DNA of 43,432 nucleotides from Rhodocyclaceae bacterium (GTDB taxonomy: Bacteria > Pseudomonadota > Gammaproteobacteria > Burkholderiales > Rhodocyclaceae), in NCBI GenBank assembly GCA_020445805.1, contig JAGRFX010000005.1, positions 12,223-55,654 on the forward strand, given 5' to 3'. The position numbers and the translations under genes are program-made. The notes under the pieces were generated by a model. The model ran no database searches. It worked only from the letters and a program-made list of their open reading frames with translations, and had not been told where the DNA came from. Positions 16,730-25,414 of this stretch are shown here, in pieces. The first letter of the stretch is position 1. Each line of letters begins with the position of its first letter.

Positions 16730-17538
16730 ACGGCGCCCTTGTGGGGTGATTCGGACACGAACGGAACGCCGAAGAAAGTCAGGAAGGCGAGCACGAAGAC
16801 CGCCACGATCATCCAGGCATTACGCACCGGCTGGGGCCGGAAGGTGAGCCGCAGGTGGATGGCGATGGCCAGCAGCAGCCAGGTGATGAAGGACCAGGTT
16901 TCGAGCGGATCCCACGCCCAGTAGCGGCCCCAGGCGTCCTGGGCCCAGATCGCACCGGTGATCAGCATCAGGGTGTCGAAGACCAGCCCCAGCGCCATGA
17001 AGCGGTAGGCCAGCTCGTCGAGCCGCCGGTCGTCCGGCAGGCCCGCGAAGCGGGTCAGGCCAATGCCGAATCGCCGCATCAGCACGACACCTGCGATGCC
17101 GAGGGCGACCAGGGTGACGCCGAGGAAGACCTTGGCCATGCCGATGTGGATGAACAGCCAGGGGGTGCGGTAGGTCGGGGGGAAATGACCCTCGCCGGGG
17201 TGCGCCAGCATGAGCCAGCCCATCATCACGAACATGATCGGCATCACCACCGCAGCGCTCGGCCGCAGCTTGGGGATGCGCCAGTAGGCCAGCGCGAACA
17301 CCAGCATCAGGCTCCAGACGTTGGAACTGAGGATCTCGAAGAGCGTGATGAACGGGCCGTGGCCGACCCGTGACCAGCGCATGCCCAGCGAGAGGGTCTG
17401 CAGCACGAGGCCCAGGGCCATCAGGCCAAGGACGATCCGCTCGCGGTGGCGGCCGAGCGCCACGCCGAAGATCGCGATCACACCGCTCAGCACATAGGCG
17501 ACGATCGCCGCCCAGAGGACCTGGAGTTCGGATTCCAT
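16726..17538 (-). CDS. ccsA: System II cytochrome c biogenesis protein CcsA/ResC
   Basis: A 270-residue protein with eight or so TMs and the WWD-type haem-binding loop GRYWAWDPLETWSFITWL near residues 205-222, with conserved histidines nearby (H57-region RVGHGPF and HIRL-type segments). CcsA/ResC exports haem and, with ResB, forms the System II cytochrome c synthase. The frame extends upstream, but the ATG at 17538, 2 bp after the resB stop, gives the family-like N-terminus. It forms a pair with the ResB-like gene upstream and overlaps the haem-copper-like gene downstream. System II next to a System I (ccm) set is unusual and suggests dedication to the multihaem cytochromes here. Confidence 0.92.
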   Translation of the reverse strand: MESELQVLWAAIVAYVLSGVIAIFGVALGRHRERIVLGLMALGLVLQTLSLGMRWSRVGHGPFITLFEILSSNVWSLMLVFALAYWRIPKLRPSAAVVMPIMFVMMGWLMLAHPGEGHFPPTYRTPWLFIHIGMAKVFLGVTLVALGIAGVVLMRRFGIGLTRFAGLPDDRRLDELAYRFMALGLVFDTLMLITGAIWAQDAWGRYWAWDPLETWSFITWLLLAIAIHLRLTFRPQPVRNAWMIVAVFVLAFLTFFGVPFVSESPHKGAV

Positions 17539-17540
17539 GC

Positions 17541-18554
17541 TCAGCTGTCCCAGGGCTTGTTCATGAATTTCTGCCAGAAATGGGTGCCCAGGCTCAGCGC
17601 AGCGAGGGCGCCGGCCGCGGCCAGCCAGGGGAGGGTCCAGTCGTAGAACACGTTGTACCCCATCCACGAGCGCAGGCCGACCAGCCTCAGTGTCCCTTCA
17701 GGGAATGTGGCGGTCTGCCCCGGTGCGAGGATGCTGCGATGCTCCCCCTCCCGCACGATGACCCGGTAGTCCGCAGGCATGCGGAACTGCGACGAGGTCT
17801 CGGGGTCGAGGATCACTTCGTCGAAATCGAGCATGATCCATATCGTCCGGTCGGTACCGGGCAGCTGCCATTCACGCGCCTGCCTGAGCTCGTGCAGGGG
17901 ATAGGAGGGCAGATGGACCGAGCCGAGTTCCGTCTGGCCGTTCGACCCCGTGAATTCGAAGGTCGGAGCGAAACCCTTGTTGTAGCTGGTGTAGAAGCGA
18001 TAGCCGCGCGTCGTCAGCGGGTATTGGTCACCGACGACGGACTCCCGCCAGCCCCCGTCCTCGTCCAGCCAGCGGACCGTATTTCGGGTTGCACCCCGGA
18101 AGAGTCCGGGATCATAGTCGATGCGGAATCCGCCATTGATGAAGCGGACCCGGTCGAGTGAGCCTGCATGGTAGGGGCCCGCGTCCACGGTGTTCAACTG
18201 CCCCTCGAAGGTCGCGCCCTCGGTCAATTCAAGCGTACCCCGGAGGTAGGTGAGGCGACCGACCGCGACGAGGGCGAGCAGTCCGCAAAGGCTCAGGTGG
18301 AACACCAGCAGGCCCGACTGGCGCCTGAAGGCCGGGTTGGTGGCGACGGAGGCGATCAGGTTCAGCGACAGGCCGGCCAGCGGCACGGCCAGGGGCCAGC
18401 TGCGCCACTGCTCGAAGTTGTAGGCCAGCACAATGGCCGGAAGGAGCAGGGCCAGCAGCGCGAGCGTGCACTTCAGGGACGCGGCCGCGCGCAGCAGTCT
18501 GAGCAAAGCGGGCGGCTCGACGCCGCCCGCTTCGATCCCCGGGAAGGCGCTCAT
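17541..18554 (-). CDS. resB: System II cytochrome c biogenesis protein ResB-like
   Basis: A 337-residue ResB-family protein. N-terminal hydrophobic segments (about residues 28-45, 52-70 and 85-100) are followed by a beta-rich periplasmic domain (GTLELTEGATFEGQLN, GFRIDYDPGLF, SWMGYNVFYD) and a final TM near the C-terminus. ResB holds apocytochrome and presents its CXXCH to CcsA. At 337 residues it is shorter than many ResB proteins (often 430-600). The ATG at 18554 overlaps the stop of the 11-haem cytochrome gene in an ATGA junction, so synthesis of cytochrome and assembly factor is probably coupled. CcsA follows after 2 bp. Confidence 0.88.
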   Translation of the reverse strand: MSAFPGIEAGGVEPPALLRLLRAAASLKCTLALLALLLPAIVLAYNFEQWRSWPLAVPLAGLSLNLIASVATNPAFRRQSGLLVFHLSLCGLLALVAVGRLTYLRGTLELTEGATFEGQLNTVDAGPYHAGSLDRVRFINGGFRIDYDPGLFRGATRNTVRWLDEDGGWRESVVGDQYPLTTRGYRFYTSYNKGFAPTFEFTGSNGQTELGSVHLPSYPLHELRQAREWQLPGTDRTIWIMLDFDEVILDPETSSQFRMPADYRVIVREGEHRSILAPGQTATFPEGTLRLVGLRSWMGYNVFYDWTLPWLAAAGALAALSLGTHFWQKFMNKPWDS

Positions 18555-21127
18555 GGCGGACTTTGGCACATGCTCCTCATCCAGTCCTTGCCCGATCCTG
18601 TCCGGTTGGTGCTGTTGCCGTTGGTGGAGTTGATCCGGTCTGCCGCGCCCTTGCTCGACGAGCCGCAGTCATTCTCGCCCCAGTTGCCGCTGTTGGCGAA
18701 GTTGCGGATCTTGTTCTTCGCTTCCAGGTAATAGGGGCCGTTGGAGTAGTAGTCGCCGCTGTTGTTGATGGCGACTTCCTTGCTGCCCGATTGGCCGGCT
18801 TCTGCTCCGATGTCGTTGAGGTTCACCAGGAACATCTTGTTCTTCCAGCCATGGGGCACGGCCACGTGGCACCAGGTGCATTGCAGCGACTGACCGATCT
18901 TGTCCCGGTGGTGGCCGTGGAGGTTGTCGAAGGAGCCGTTGCGGAAGCCGGTTCGGCCGGCCGCTGCGTTCTTGTCGCTGGCGTTGTAGACGGCGGAATT
19001 GTGGCACTTGAGGCACAGCATGTTGGATGTGCTGCCGCTCGCATCGTTGTCCCACACGCCCTTCAGGATGAAGTTGTTGGTGGAGCCATGGGGGCCCCAC
19101 GGATTGCTGCCCGGGTCCACCGTGTTGCCGCTGGTCGAGCTGCCGTGGCAGTCGGAGCAATACATGGTCTGTGTGCCGACGCTGGTGAAGGGAGAGAGCC
19201 ACGGGTTGCTGCCGCTGATGCCGCGACTGGAGAGGTTCCGCCCCGTGGCGCCAACCACCGGGTGCCAGCTTCTGACGTTGTTGGTGGAATAGGCCGAGTC
19301 GGCGCCGGTATTGCCGGAGGCACTGTTGGGCTGGAACTCGCGTGCCTGGTTCGTGTAGCGGTCGAAGTTCTGGTGGCCGTTGGCGTTCGTTCCGCTCAGG
19401 CTGGTCGCGCTGTCGAGGCGCGGGCGGGTGGAGCCGTTCGGGAAGAAGTTGTCGTCGGTGTAGCCGTAATCGGAATGGCACTTCAGGCAGATCTGGTACT
19501 CGCGGGTCACGTAGGACTCCGACGCAGCGGTGCTGGTGGATGTGCCCGGGTCGCCCCGCTTGACCGTGTAGGAACTGGGAAGCGCGAAGAAGGACGAGCC
19601 GCCGTAGATCGGCTCGACGCCCCACTGCCCGCGCAGGGCCCCGGAAATGGTGTTCGAGTGAGGCGCAGTGTGGTCGTGGGTCGCGCGGCTGCTGGACGAG
19701 GTATTGGTCTGTGTCAATGCCCCCGGCAGGCCATTGCTATTGCGGATGATGCGGTGCGGGTTGTGGCAGTCGGTGCACTCGGCGTGCCGGTTGGTGAGAT
19801 TGCTCACGCCCAGGTTGGTGCGCGGCTCGAGAAAATCCTTGCCACAGGCGGTGGTCGCGCCGGTGCAGTTGATGAACGCGTCGGAGAAGTTCGAACTGAT
19901 GTCGTGCCGCTCCTCGTTGGCGGGCTGCTCGGACGAGCGAATCGGCATGTGCCGCGACAGGTTGAAGTCGGTGCGGATATCGGGGACCGTACCGTTGCCG
20001 GAATTCACCACGCTCAACGCCGAGGTGGTATGGCATTGGTAGCAGGTTTCCTCAAGGGCAGGATTGCCGCCGGACTTGGGCGTCAGCACGCTGTCGGTGC
20101 CCTCCCGCAGGAGCCGGCGCGCCCCCTGGACCGTGTGGGTATCGTGGCAGTTGAGGCATGCCGCCTTCCACACCGGTTGTCCCGTCGGAAACTCGCGCAG
20201 GCTGGCCGAGGCCGTCTTGTAGGTTTCGTCCGCCGTGATCTGATTGGCGTGAACGGAAAATGCCCAGCTCCCATTGCCCTGGTTCTTGTCGTGACAGGAC
20301 AGGCAGATGATGTCGGAGTCGGGATTGTGGGTGTCGGTCGGCTGGGCTTCCTGAAACCGGTTCTGTCTGAGGAACTTCTGGGGCCCCTTGGTGGATTCCT
20401 GGGTGTCGAACAGGTGAGGGTCGTGGCAGCTCGCACACTGGACCTGCCCCTCGCCGGCACCGCCCGTGGGCTCCAGGGGAATCTCGGGCTTGAATCCAGC
20501 AGATCGCACCCCGAGGATGGACCCATCGCCCGGCCATCGCTGCAGCCCATCCACGGGGCGCAATTCGCCATCGCGACTCGCGAGCGTGCTGTCGTAGGTC
20601 AGGGAGATGGGGTGGTCGTTGGTGAGGTCGGTGCCGAGATCCCGCGTGAATCCGGTGGAAGCGCCCTGGCCGGCGGGCATGGTGCCGTCTCCTGCCGTGC
20701 CCGTCATGGCAAACGTCACATCCGTCTGGCCTGCCTGGACGTTGACGTTGCCGATGGCCAGGGTGCCATCGTGACAGGACAGGCACAGCTTCGAGCTGCC
20801 TCCGGGCTGAGCCAGGGCCTGCCCGCGAATCACCTCCGCGTCGAGGGTGGATGAGGTGTACGGGGTATATGCCGTGGCACCGAGTTCCCGGTTCCACAAG
20901 GGGGCGGGTGCCGCCGTCGTCGAGTGATGAGGCGTATGGCAGAACACACAGACTTCGGTCTGCGAGGTGGCAACGACATTGCGCGAGGGCGCGCTGCCCG
21001 TGGTGCGTCCAACCTCCGTGGCAGAGAAGTTGTGCTTGGTGGCGCGAATATCGGAAATCTTTTCCGCCGATGCGGTGCCGAAGGCCAGGCCCAGCAGGGC
21101 GCAGAGGAAGAGGCGAGTCGCTGTCAT
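18551..21127 (-). CDS. Secreted 11-haem c-type cytochrome
   Basis: An 858-residue protein with a signal peptide (1-21) and eleven CXXCH motifs, in order CVFCH, CLSCH, CASCH, CLSCH, CLNCH, CYQCH, CTDCH, CLKCH, CSDCH, CLKCH and CTWCH. The first ~280 residues repeat the pattern of the tetrahaem proteins at 30184 and 32409: KHNFS, CVFCHTPH, PLWN, CLSCHDG, NDHPI, CASCHDPH. After this OmcE-like module come seven more haems, many followed by CHxxH or CHNPH-like distal histidines. No lipobox or TM is present, so the mature protein is periplasmic or exported to the cell surface. It lies 1 bp after an NHL lipoprotein gene and overlaps resB. It is the largest electron carrier of the window and a candidate terminal surface cytochrome. 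Confidence 0.93.
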   Translation of the reverse strand: MTATRLFLCALLGLAFGTASAEKISDIRATKHNFSATEVGRTTGSAPSRNVVATSQTEVCVFCHTPHHSTTAAPAPLWNRELGATAYTPYTSSTLDAEVIRGQALAQPGGSSKLCLSCHDGTLAIGNVNVQAGQTDVTFAMTGTAGDGTMPAGQGASTGFTRDLGTDLTNDHPISLTYDSTLASRDGELRPVDGLQRWPGDGSILGVRSAGFKPEIPLEPTGGAGEGQVQCASCHDPHLFDTQESTKGPQKFLRQNRFQEAQPTDTHNPDSDIICLSCHDKNQGNGSWAFSVHANQITADETYKTASASLREFPTGQPVWKAACLNCHDTHTVQGARRLLREGTDSVLTPKSGGNPALEETCYQCHTTSALSVVNSGNGTVPDIRTDFNLSRHMPIRSSEQPANEERHDISSNFSDAFINCTGATTACGKDFLEPRTNLGVSNLTNRHAECTDCHNPHRIIRNSNGLPGALTQTNTSSSSRATHDHTAPHSNTISGALRGQWGVEPIYGGSSFFALPSSYTVKRGDPGTSTSTAASESYVTREYQICLKCHSDYGYTDDNFFPNGSTRPRLDSATSLSGTNANGHQNFDRYTNQAREFQPNSASGNTGADSAYSTNNVRSWHPVVGATGRNLSSRGISGSNPWLSPFTSVGTQTMYCSDCHGSSTSGNTVDPGSNPWGPHGSTNNFILKGVWDNDASGSTSNMLCLKCHNSAVYNASDKNAAAGRTGFRNGSFDNLHGHHRDKIGQSLQCTWCHVAVPHGWKNKMFLVNLNDIGAEAGQSGSKEVAINNSGDYYSNGPYYLEAKNKIRNFANSGNWGENDCGSSSKGAADRINSTNGNSTNRTGSGKDWMRSMCQSPP

Positions 21128-21128
21128 T

Positions 21129-22205
21129 TCAGTGGGAATTTCCCAAATACTGGAAGAGCACCACGCGTCCGTTGAACGTGTCCGAGACCAGGACGCGATT
21201 CAGCCCGTCCACAGCGACACCGGAAGGCAGGTAGAATTTCCCCACCTCTTTCCCGTTCCCTCCGATTGGCATCAGGAATTGACCTTGAGAGTTATAAATC
21301 AATAGGTTGTCGTAAAGCGACTCGACCACATAGACGTTGCCGTCGATGTCCGTCGCGACGCCCTTCGGTCGCACAAGTTCGCCCACATAGAGGCCCCGCC
21401 GACCCACGGTATCGAGGAATTCCCCCGAATCAATACGCAGGATCTGTACCCGGCTGTTCATCGTGTCCGTGACGTACAGCCGGTCGCCTGCAATGGCAAG
21501 GAAAGTCGGGTAGTTGAATGTGCCGGGCTCGTGTCCGCGCTGTCCGAGGCGGCGAATCAGCGTTCCGTCCGGGGAGAATTCGAACAGCGCGTGGGCATGG
21601 GTGTCCGCGACGATCAGGTGCCCATTGTCCTTGCGCTGGACGATCCCCGTCGGTCGGGTCAGTACGCCTTCGCCGAGCGGCGGCAGGGTATCACCGCCGG
21701 GGGCCAGGTGCGCGACCAATCCCAGCTCGGCATCGGCGACCCAGGTTGAGCCGTCCGGATCGCTGACGATCCCGATCGGATTGACGAATCGGCGCAGGCC
21801 ATCCGCAAACTCCAGGATGCGCAGTTCTCCTGCGACGGGGTCGAACACATAAACTGCGGCTCGGCCCACATCCGTGACGAAGATGCGGCCCGCGGCATCC
21901 ACCGCGACCGCCTGCGGGCGCTGGAGCGTCTTGGGGCGGGTATCGGCCAGGCCAACCACCCAGCGGAAGAAGCGGACCAGTGCGCCGTCGTCCGCCTCAT
22001 CGCGCACGAAGTTGGGTTCGCCCGTGAGCTGCCCGGCGAACTGGTAGCGGGGAATCTCCGGGGCAGGCGGCCACATGGCGCGCACCTGCCCGGGTGTATC
22101 CGCAATCCCGTAATGCAATCGGGCGGGCGCGCTCTGGCAGCCCGTCAATGCGTGCGCCATGGCAAGGTAGAAGAGTGCGCACGCAGCCGTCGCGCCAGAC
22201 CTCAT
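21129..22205 (-). CDS. NHL-repeat beta-propeller lipoprotein
   Basis: A 358-residue protein with a lipoprotein signal (LTGC, acylated Cys23) and about six NHL-type repeats (VAVDAAGRIFVTD, IGIVSDPDGSTWVAD, VATDIDGNVYVVES, GVAVDGLNRVLVSD and others). It is closest in layout to the NHL lipoprotein at 31234-32373: both have a P-PRYQF/EPRFVF segment after the lipobox and end with a short tail. NHL propellers bind proteins or polysaccharides. Such proteins are recurrent neighbours of multihaem cytochromes in Geobacter-type extracellular electron transfer clusters (established association, mechanism unclear). The start overlaps the end of the next propeller gene (ATGA). Confidence 0.88.
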   Translation of the reverse strand: MRSGATAACALFYLAMAHALTGCQSAPARLHYGIADTPGQVRAMWPPAPEIPRYQFAGQLTGEPNFVRDEADDGALVRFFRWVVGLADTRPKTLQRPQAVAVDAAGRIFVTDVGRAAVYVFDPVAGELRILEFADGLRRFVNPIGIVSDPDGSTWVADAELGLVAHLAPGGDTLPPLGEGVLTRPTGIVQRKDNGHLIVADTHAHALFEFSPDGTLIRRLGQRGHEPGTFNYPTFLAIAGDRLYVTDTMNSRVQILRIDSGEFLDTVGRRGLYVGELVRPKGVATDIDGNVYVVESLYDNLLIYNSQGQFLMPIGGNGKEVGKFYLPSGVAVDGLNRVLVSDTFNGRVVLFQYLGNSH

Positions 22206-23122
22206 TGATGATTTCCCGGCGGCGAGATGACAAAGACAAGGATTCGTCCGGTTCCCCGTTCCGCGACGAAAAGCCGGTTCTGGTCGATCGCGATCGAGGC
22301 GATGTTGGCGATGCCGAGCCGATTGGCCGCCACGCTCGAACTCGTTTCATCGGCATGCGTCATGCGCAGGGTTTGCCCCGCGAAATCCGTTGTCCATAGG
22401 CGGCCGAATCCGTCCACGGCCAGGTCGCCGAGCTGCGGAAATTCGCCCTGACCAATCAGCCGCAAGGGTAGTCCGGCATCGTCGAGCTCGATGATGCAGG
22501 CGCAGGCGGTATCGGCCAGAAAATAGGAATCCGGGCCCCGGACGAGCGCCGACGGGGTGGTGCCGCGCTCGCTGAGAAGCGTCGAGGTCCTGTGCAGCAC
22601 CCCCAGCATCGAGAACTCGTGCAAGCGTCCGTCGAAGTCGATCACCAGAACGCTGTTGTGGCGCGGGTCGAAGGCTGCGTCGACCGGCTGGGTCAGTTCG
22701 ACGCTGGCGAAGGACTGGCGGACGCTGCCGCTCGGTGTGAGCTGGCGGACCTGCGATGCGTCGCGGGCGACGAGCAGGACGTCCTGCGAGGGCATGGGAC
22801 GCACGCGCCATGGCGCCAGTGGGCCGGCGGTGGCAATGACCCGTGCCTGGTTCGAGGCAATGTCGACGCGTACGAGCTGTTGCTGCCCCCGGTCATAGAT
22901 GACCAGCTGGTCGCCCGATGCGGCCATCGAGGTCGCCTGGAAGAGTTGCACGAGGCGCGGTGGCGCGCCCGGCGCCGGTGGCGACAGAAGGGACTGGATC
23001 GTCCGTTCCGGGCTCAGGAGTCCATCGGGCCAGTCCTCTGCCGCCGCGGCCGGACTCGCGGCGGGCAGGAGGCCAGCCACAAGCGCCAGAATCCGCAGCG
23101 ACCTACCAGCGGCCCGGGCCAT
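22202..23122 (-). CDS. Secreted NHL-like beta-propeller protein
   Basis: A 306-residue protein with a signal peptide (residues 1-30, cleavage at AAAA-ED) and degenerate NHL-like blades such as AAFDPRHNSVLVIDFDGRL, DLAVDGFGRLWTTDFAGQ and SIAIDQNRLFVAERGTG. The frame is open a further 44 codons upstream, but only the ATG at 23122 gives a signal peptide; this start overlaps the trihaem gene by 20 bp. The stop overlaps the NHL lipoprotein start. A CAC segment (DTACACIIEL) is present but is not a haem motif. Probably periplasmic; the function is unknown beyond the propeller fold and the cytochrome context. Confidence 0.82.
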   Translation of the reverse strand: MARAAGRSLRILALVAGLLPAASPAAAAEDWPDGLLSPERTIQSLLSPPAPGAPPRLVQLFQATSMAASGDQLVIYDRGQQQLVRVDIASNQARVIATAGPLAPWRVRPMPSQDVLLVARDASQVRQLTPSGSVRQSFASVELTQPVDAAFDPRHNSVLVIDFDGRLHEFSMLGVLHRTSTLLSERGTTPSALVRGPDSYFLADTACACIIELDDAGLPLRLIGQGEFPQLGDLAVDGFGRLWTTDFAGQTLRMTHADETSSSVAANRLGIANIASIAIDQNRLFVAERGTGRILVFVISPPGNHQ

Positions 23123-23489
23123 TGGTGTCGTGTCCGCCGAAAATGCCCGGTGGCAATCCGGGCTTGCCGGAGTGGCACAGGTCGCAATTTTCTGGCGCCC
23201 AAGCAATATTGCCGTTATGGCACGCACCGCAGAACTTGCCGTCAATGATGTCACCCATCGTCACGAGATTGGATCCCGCGCGCATCTTGAAGCCGAGCTC
23301 CGCGTGACAGACCTTGCAGCGGAAACGGATCCGGTGAAACCAGTGCGGGAAGATGACCGGCCTCATGCCTTCTTTCTCCGCCATGCGATTGAGTACGACA
23401 TCGGCGTACTCGGCAAATACTGGCGTCGTCAAGAAGCTGCCGATGCACGCAAGCGCGATGCCAATCCGGCGCAGGCCCGACGGCATCAT
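23103..23489 (-). CDS. Trihaem c7-type periplasmic cytochrome
   Basis: A 128-residue protein with a signal peptide (residues 1-26, cleavage after VFA) and three haem motifs: CKVCH (58-62), CGACH (87-91) and CDLCH (102-106). Histidines in FPHWFHR and elsewhere can supply the distal ligands, giving a bis-His c7-like trihaem module. It is a close paralogue of the 26335-26766 product: the GMRPVIFPHWFHRIRFRCKVCH block is nearly identical. It overlaps the other trihaem gene by 4 bp upstream and the propeller gene by 20 bp downstream. It probably shuttles electrons in the periplasm towards the outer-membrane conduit. Confidence 0.9.
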   Translation of the reverse strand: MMPSGLRRIGIALACIGSFLTTPVFAEYADVVLNRMAEKEGMRPVIFPHWFHRIRFRCKVCHAELGFKMRAGSNLVTMGDIIDGKFCGACHNGNIAWAPENCDLCHSGKPGLPPGIFGGHDTNGPGRW

Positions 23490-24121
23490 GGCGTGCCCTT
23501 GGGGGACGGAAGGAGGGGTACCGATGCTTCGCGCCGCATCTGTTCGAGACGCGCGTGGGCGTCGGGCTGCGCGTCGGCGATGGCCTGCTCGGCCGCCAGG
23601 CGTTGGGCAAGATCATTGGCCACGGAGTGGCAGCGTCTGCACTCCGTCAGCGGGAAGGCCACGGCGCCATGACAGACGCCACATTGCTGGCCCTGCAGGA
23701 TGACGAACATGCTGATCTGGTTCGCGCCTGCCTTGGGCTTAAACAGCTGATCGTGACAGTTCGAGCAGTCGAGCCACTCGGTGTGCGGTTTGTGCGGAAA
23801 GCGTACGGCGGGCATGCTGCCGTATAGGTTGAGAAACACATCCCGGTCGTAACGACGCACCGGCGTGTCCTTTCCGATCTTCTCGCGCGGCACGATGACG
23901 CCCTTCTGGAGTGCGGGAATCCAGTGGACATTGTTGCCAGCCGTATCTCCCGGCAGGTTGCTGAGCGCATCGCCTGGCTGCTGCAGCAGGCGGATGCCCG
24001 GGCCGTTCGGGTCGTGCAGGCCGTCATCCGCGAGGGGTGCCCAACCGCTGGCCGCCCAGCACAGCGACGCGGTCAGGCTGGCAGCGATCAGCAGCAGGCG
24101 TGTTCGAGTGAAACCCAGCAC
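23486..24121 (-). CDS. Trihaem c-type cytochrome
   Basis: A 211-residue protein starting with GTG at 24121 (GGGAGAG Shine-Dalgarno upstream). Signal peptide 1-23, a ~70-residue haem-free part containing GLHDPNGPG, then three haem motifs (CSNCH, CGVCH, CRRCH) and a charged helical tail. The haem part matches the C-terminal two thirds of the 25415-26338 product (HT-WLDCSNCH, GANQIS, CGVCHG-VAFP), which in addition carries an N-terminal monohaem domain. This gene and the following trihaem gene are thus a duplicate of the pair 26766-25415, in swapped order. The start lies 15 bp after the coiled-coil protein gene. Confidence 0.9.
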   Translation of the reverse strand: MLGFTRTRLLLIAASLTASLCWAASGWAPLADDGLHDPNGPGIRLLQQPGDALSNLPGDTAGNNVHWIPALQKGVIVPREKIGKDTPVRRYDRDVFLNLYGSMPAVRFPHKPHTEWLDCSNCHDQLFKPKAGANQISMFVILQGQQCGVCHGAVAFPLTECRRCHSVANDLAQRLAAEQAIADAQPDAHARLEQMRREASVPLLPSPKGTP

Positions 24122-24136
24122 GTCGTCGCGCTCTCC

Positions 24137-25078
24137 CTAGCCGGGGATATAGATTCCTGCATTCCTGATTGCTTTGACCAACTCGGCCGTAGAGGTTTCC
24201 AGCAACTGGATGGCGCCCCCGTAATCACCCCGCGAGGCACTCGATTCGGCCTGTCCCCGCAATTGGCCCGCGCGTTCGAGAAAGGCCTTCATGCGCTCGT
24301 CCATGGAGGGGTTGGCCTGTGCCTTTTCCTCGACGAGGACCTTGATCAGCATCTGGTGGGTGTCGTTGCGGTCCAGCTCGTAGTGATACTCCTCCTCCTT
24401 CGATGCGAAGTTCAGGGAGCGGACGAGCGTGTCACCGGTGCGCATCGAGCTGATCGACGCCTTGGCCATCAGGTAGGCCCGCTCGAGTGTTGCCCGTGCC
24501 TCGGTGAGCTGCTTGGCGTCGGCCTTGGCCTGGGCATCGGCGAGCAGTTGCTCGATCTGGCGCGCACTGTCGGCCGCGTTCGCCACGTTGCCTTTCTCCT
24601 CGCTGATGCGCTTTTGCGCTGCCAGCAGGGCCTTGACGCTTTCGAGCTTGTTGTCGAAATCGGTCTTTGCCTTCTGATTGCTGATGCGTTCCGGGGCTGC
24701 GGTGCGAACGGCCGAGAACATCGTGACACTGGCCTCGGACAACAGGCGGGACGCTGAATTGAGGTCGCCCGCCGCGAAGGCGGTCTTGGCCTGATCGTAG
24801 AGGAGCTTCGCGTCGGCATGCCGCTTCAGCGACTCGGGATCGCCGGTCGCCTCGATCTGCTTGGCGGCCGAAGAGGTGGTCAGCAGCGTGCCGACAGAGA
24901 CAAACCGCTTCTCGAGTTGTGCCGTATCGACGCCCTGGGCCTGCATGCGCGATGCGGCGGTGCTCCCCGCCGGCGCCGGCGCGGCATCGGTCGCCGCGCC
25001 ACCCTCTGCGGCGATGGCGCTACCGGCAGCCAGCGCGAGTGCCACGGCGTGACCTGCAATGGCGAGCTTGATGGACAT
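24137..25078 (-). CDS. Periplasmic alpha-helical coiled-coil protein of unknown function
   Basis: A 313-residue protein. The ATG at 25078 follows a strong AAGGAGG Shine-Dalgarno 11 bases upstream and begins a signal peptide (residues 1-24, AIAA). The mature part is almost wholly helical, rich in Ala, Lys, Glu and Gln, with heptad-like stretches (DFDNKLESVKALLAAQKRI, ARQIEQLLADAQAKADAKQ) and no cysteine. It ends in a small hydrophobic motif, NAGIYIPG. I do not recognise a named family. It is the first gene after the terminator at 25363 and leads the operon with the trihaem and 11-haem cytochromes and ResB/CcsA. A structural or tethering role across the periplasm is a guess. Confidence 0.75.
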   Translation of the reverse strand: MSIKLAIAGHAVALALAAGSAIAAEGGAATDAAPAPAGSTAASRMQAQGVDTAQLEKRFVSVGTLLTTSSAAKQIEATGDPESLKRHADAKLLYDQAKTAFAAGDLNSASRLLSEASVTMFSAVRTAAPERISNQKAKTDFDNKLESVKALLAAQKRISEEKGNVANAADSARQIEQLLADAQAKADAKQLTEARATLERAYLMAKASISSMRTGDTLVRSLNFASKEEEYHYELDRNDTHQMLIKVLVEEKAQANPSMDERMKAFLERAGQLRGQAESSASRGDYGGAIQLLETSTAELVKAIRNAGIYIPG

Positions 25079-25414
25079 ACCTGCTTTCCTCCTTGCACGC
25101 TGGGGGAGGTCCTCCAGCGATTCACGTGCGTCGATCTGGATCAACGACCGGCAGATCGATGACTTGATGCACATTGCGGGACCGTACACCAAGCCAGCGA
25201 TCGAACTCTGGCCGTGAGGATGCGTTCGCCGTGTGCAACTCATCTCTAACCCGCAATTTTACATCGTGTTGGGGAGTCCCCCTGATGCCGGCTGTAGCCA
25301 GATGTGTTGCGTCTGGCGCGGCGATGGATTCCGGGCCCGCCGGACTCCGCCACCCGTCACGCAAAAACGCCCCGGCTGGGTTCAGCCGGGGCGTCGGCAG
25401 GCGGGGTGTTCCGA
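25079..25414. other. Intergenic region between the two cytochrome operons
   Basis: This 336-bp stretch holds no convincing gene. It contains the terminator of the upstream operon (25363-25394) and must contain the promoter for the 25078-24137 operon on the minus strand. A TAAAAT hexamer on the minus strand near 25251-25256 could be a -10 box, but no good -35 partner is seen. I checked for GG-N10-GC sigma-54 elements and found none with a TTGC half. An 11-bp palindrome GGGGAGTCCCC sits near 25273-25283. Confidence 0.5.
25363..25394 (-). terminator. Rho-independent terminator
   Basis: On the minus strand the 11-12 bp stem ACGCCCCGGCTG / CAGCCGGGGCGT with an AACC loop is followed by TTTTT. It starts about 20 bases after the stop of the 25415-26338 cytochrome gene and separates the porin-cytochrome operon from the coiled-coil/11-haem operon. 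Confidence 0.93.

Noticed and set aside
18563-20854. Long plus-strand open frame (763 codons) opposite the 11-haem cytochrome
   Set aside because: It is a GC-rich antisense shadow: its product is Val/Gly/Arg-rich with no domain, while the minus strand carries a signal peptide and 11 haem motifs. The same applies to the plus-strand frames at 494-1885, 5292-6800, 10942-12462 and 35885-37648.
25273-25283. Palindrome GGGGAGTCCCC in the operon gap as an operator
   Set aside because: It is short, GC-rich and occurs only once, with no promoter elements placed around it.
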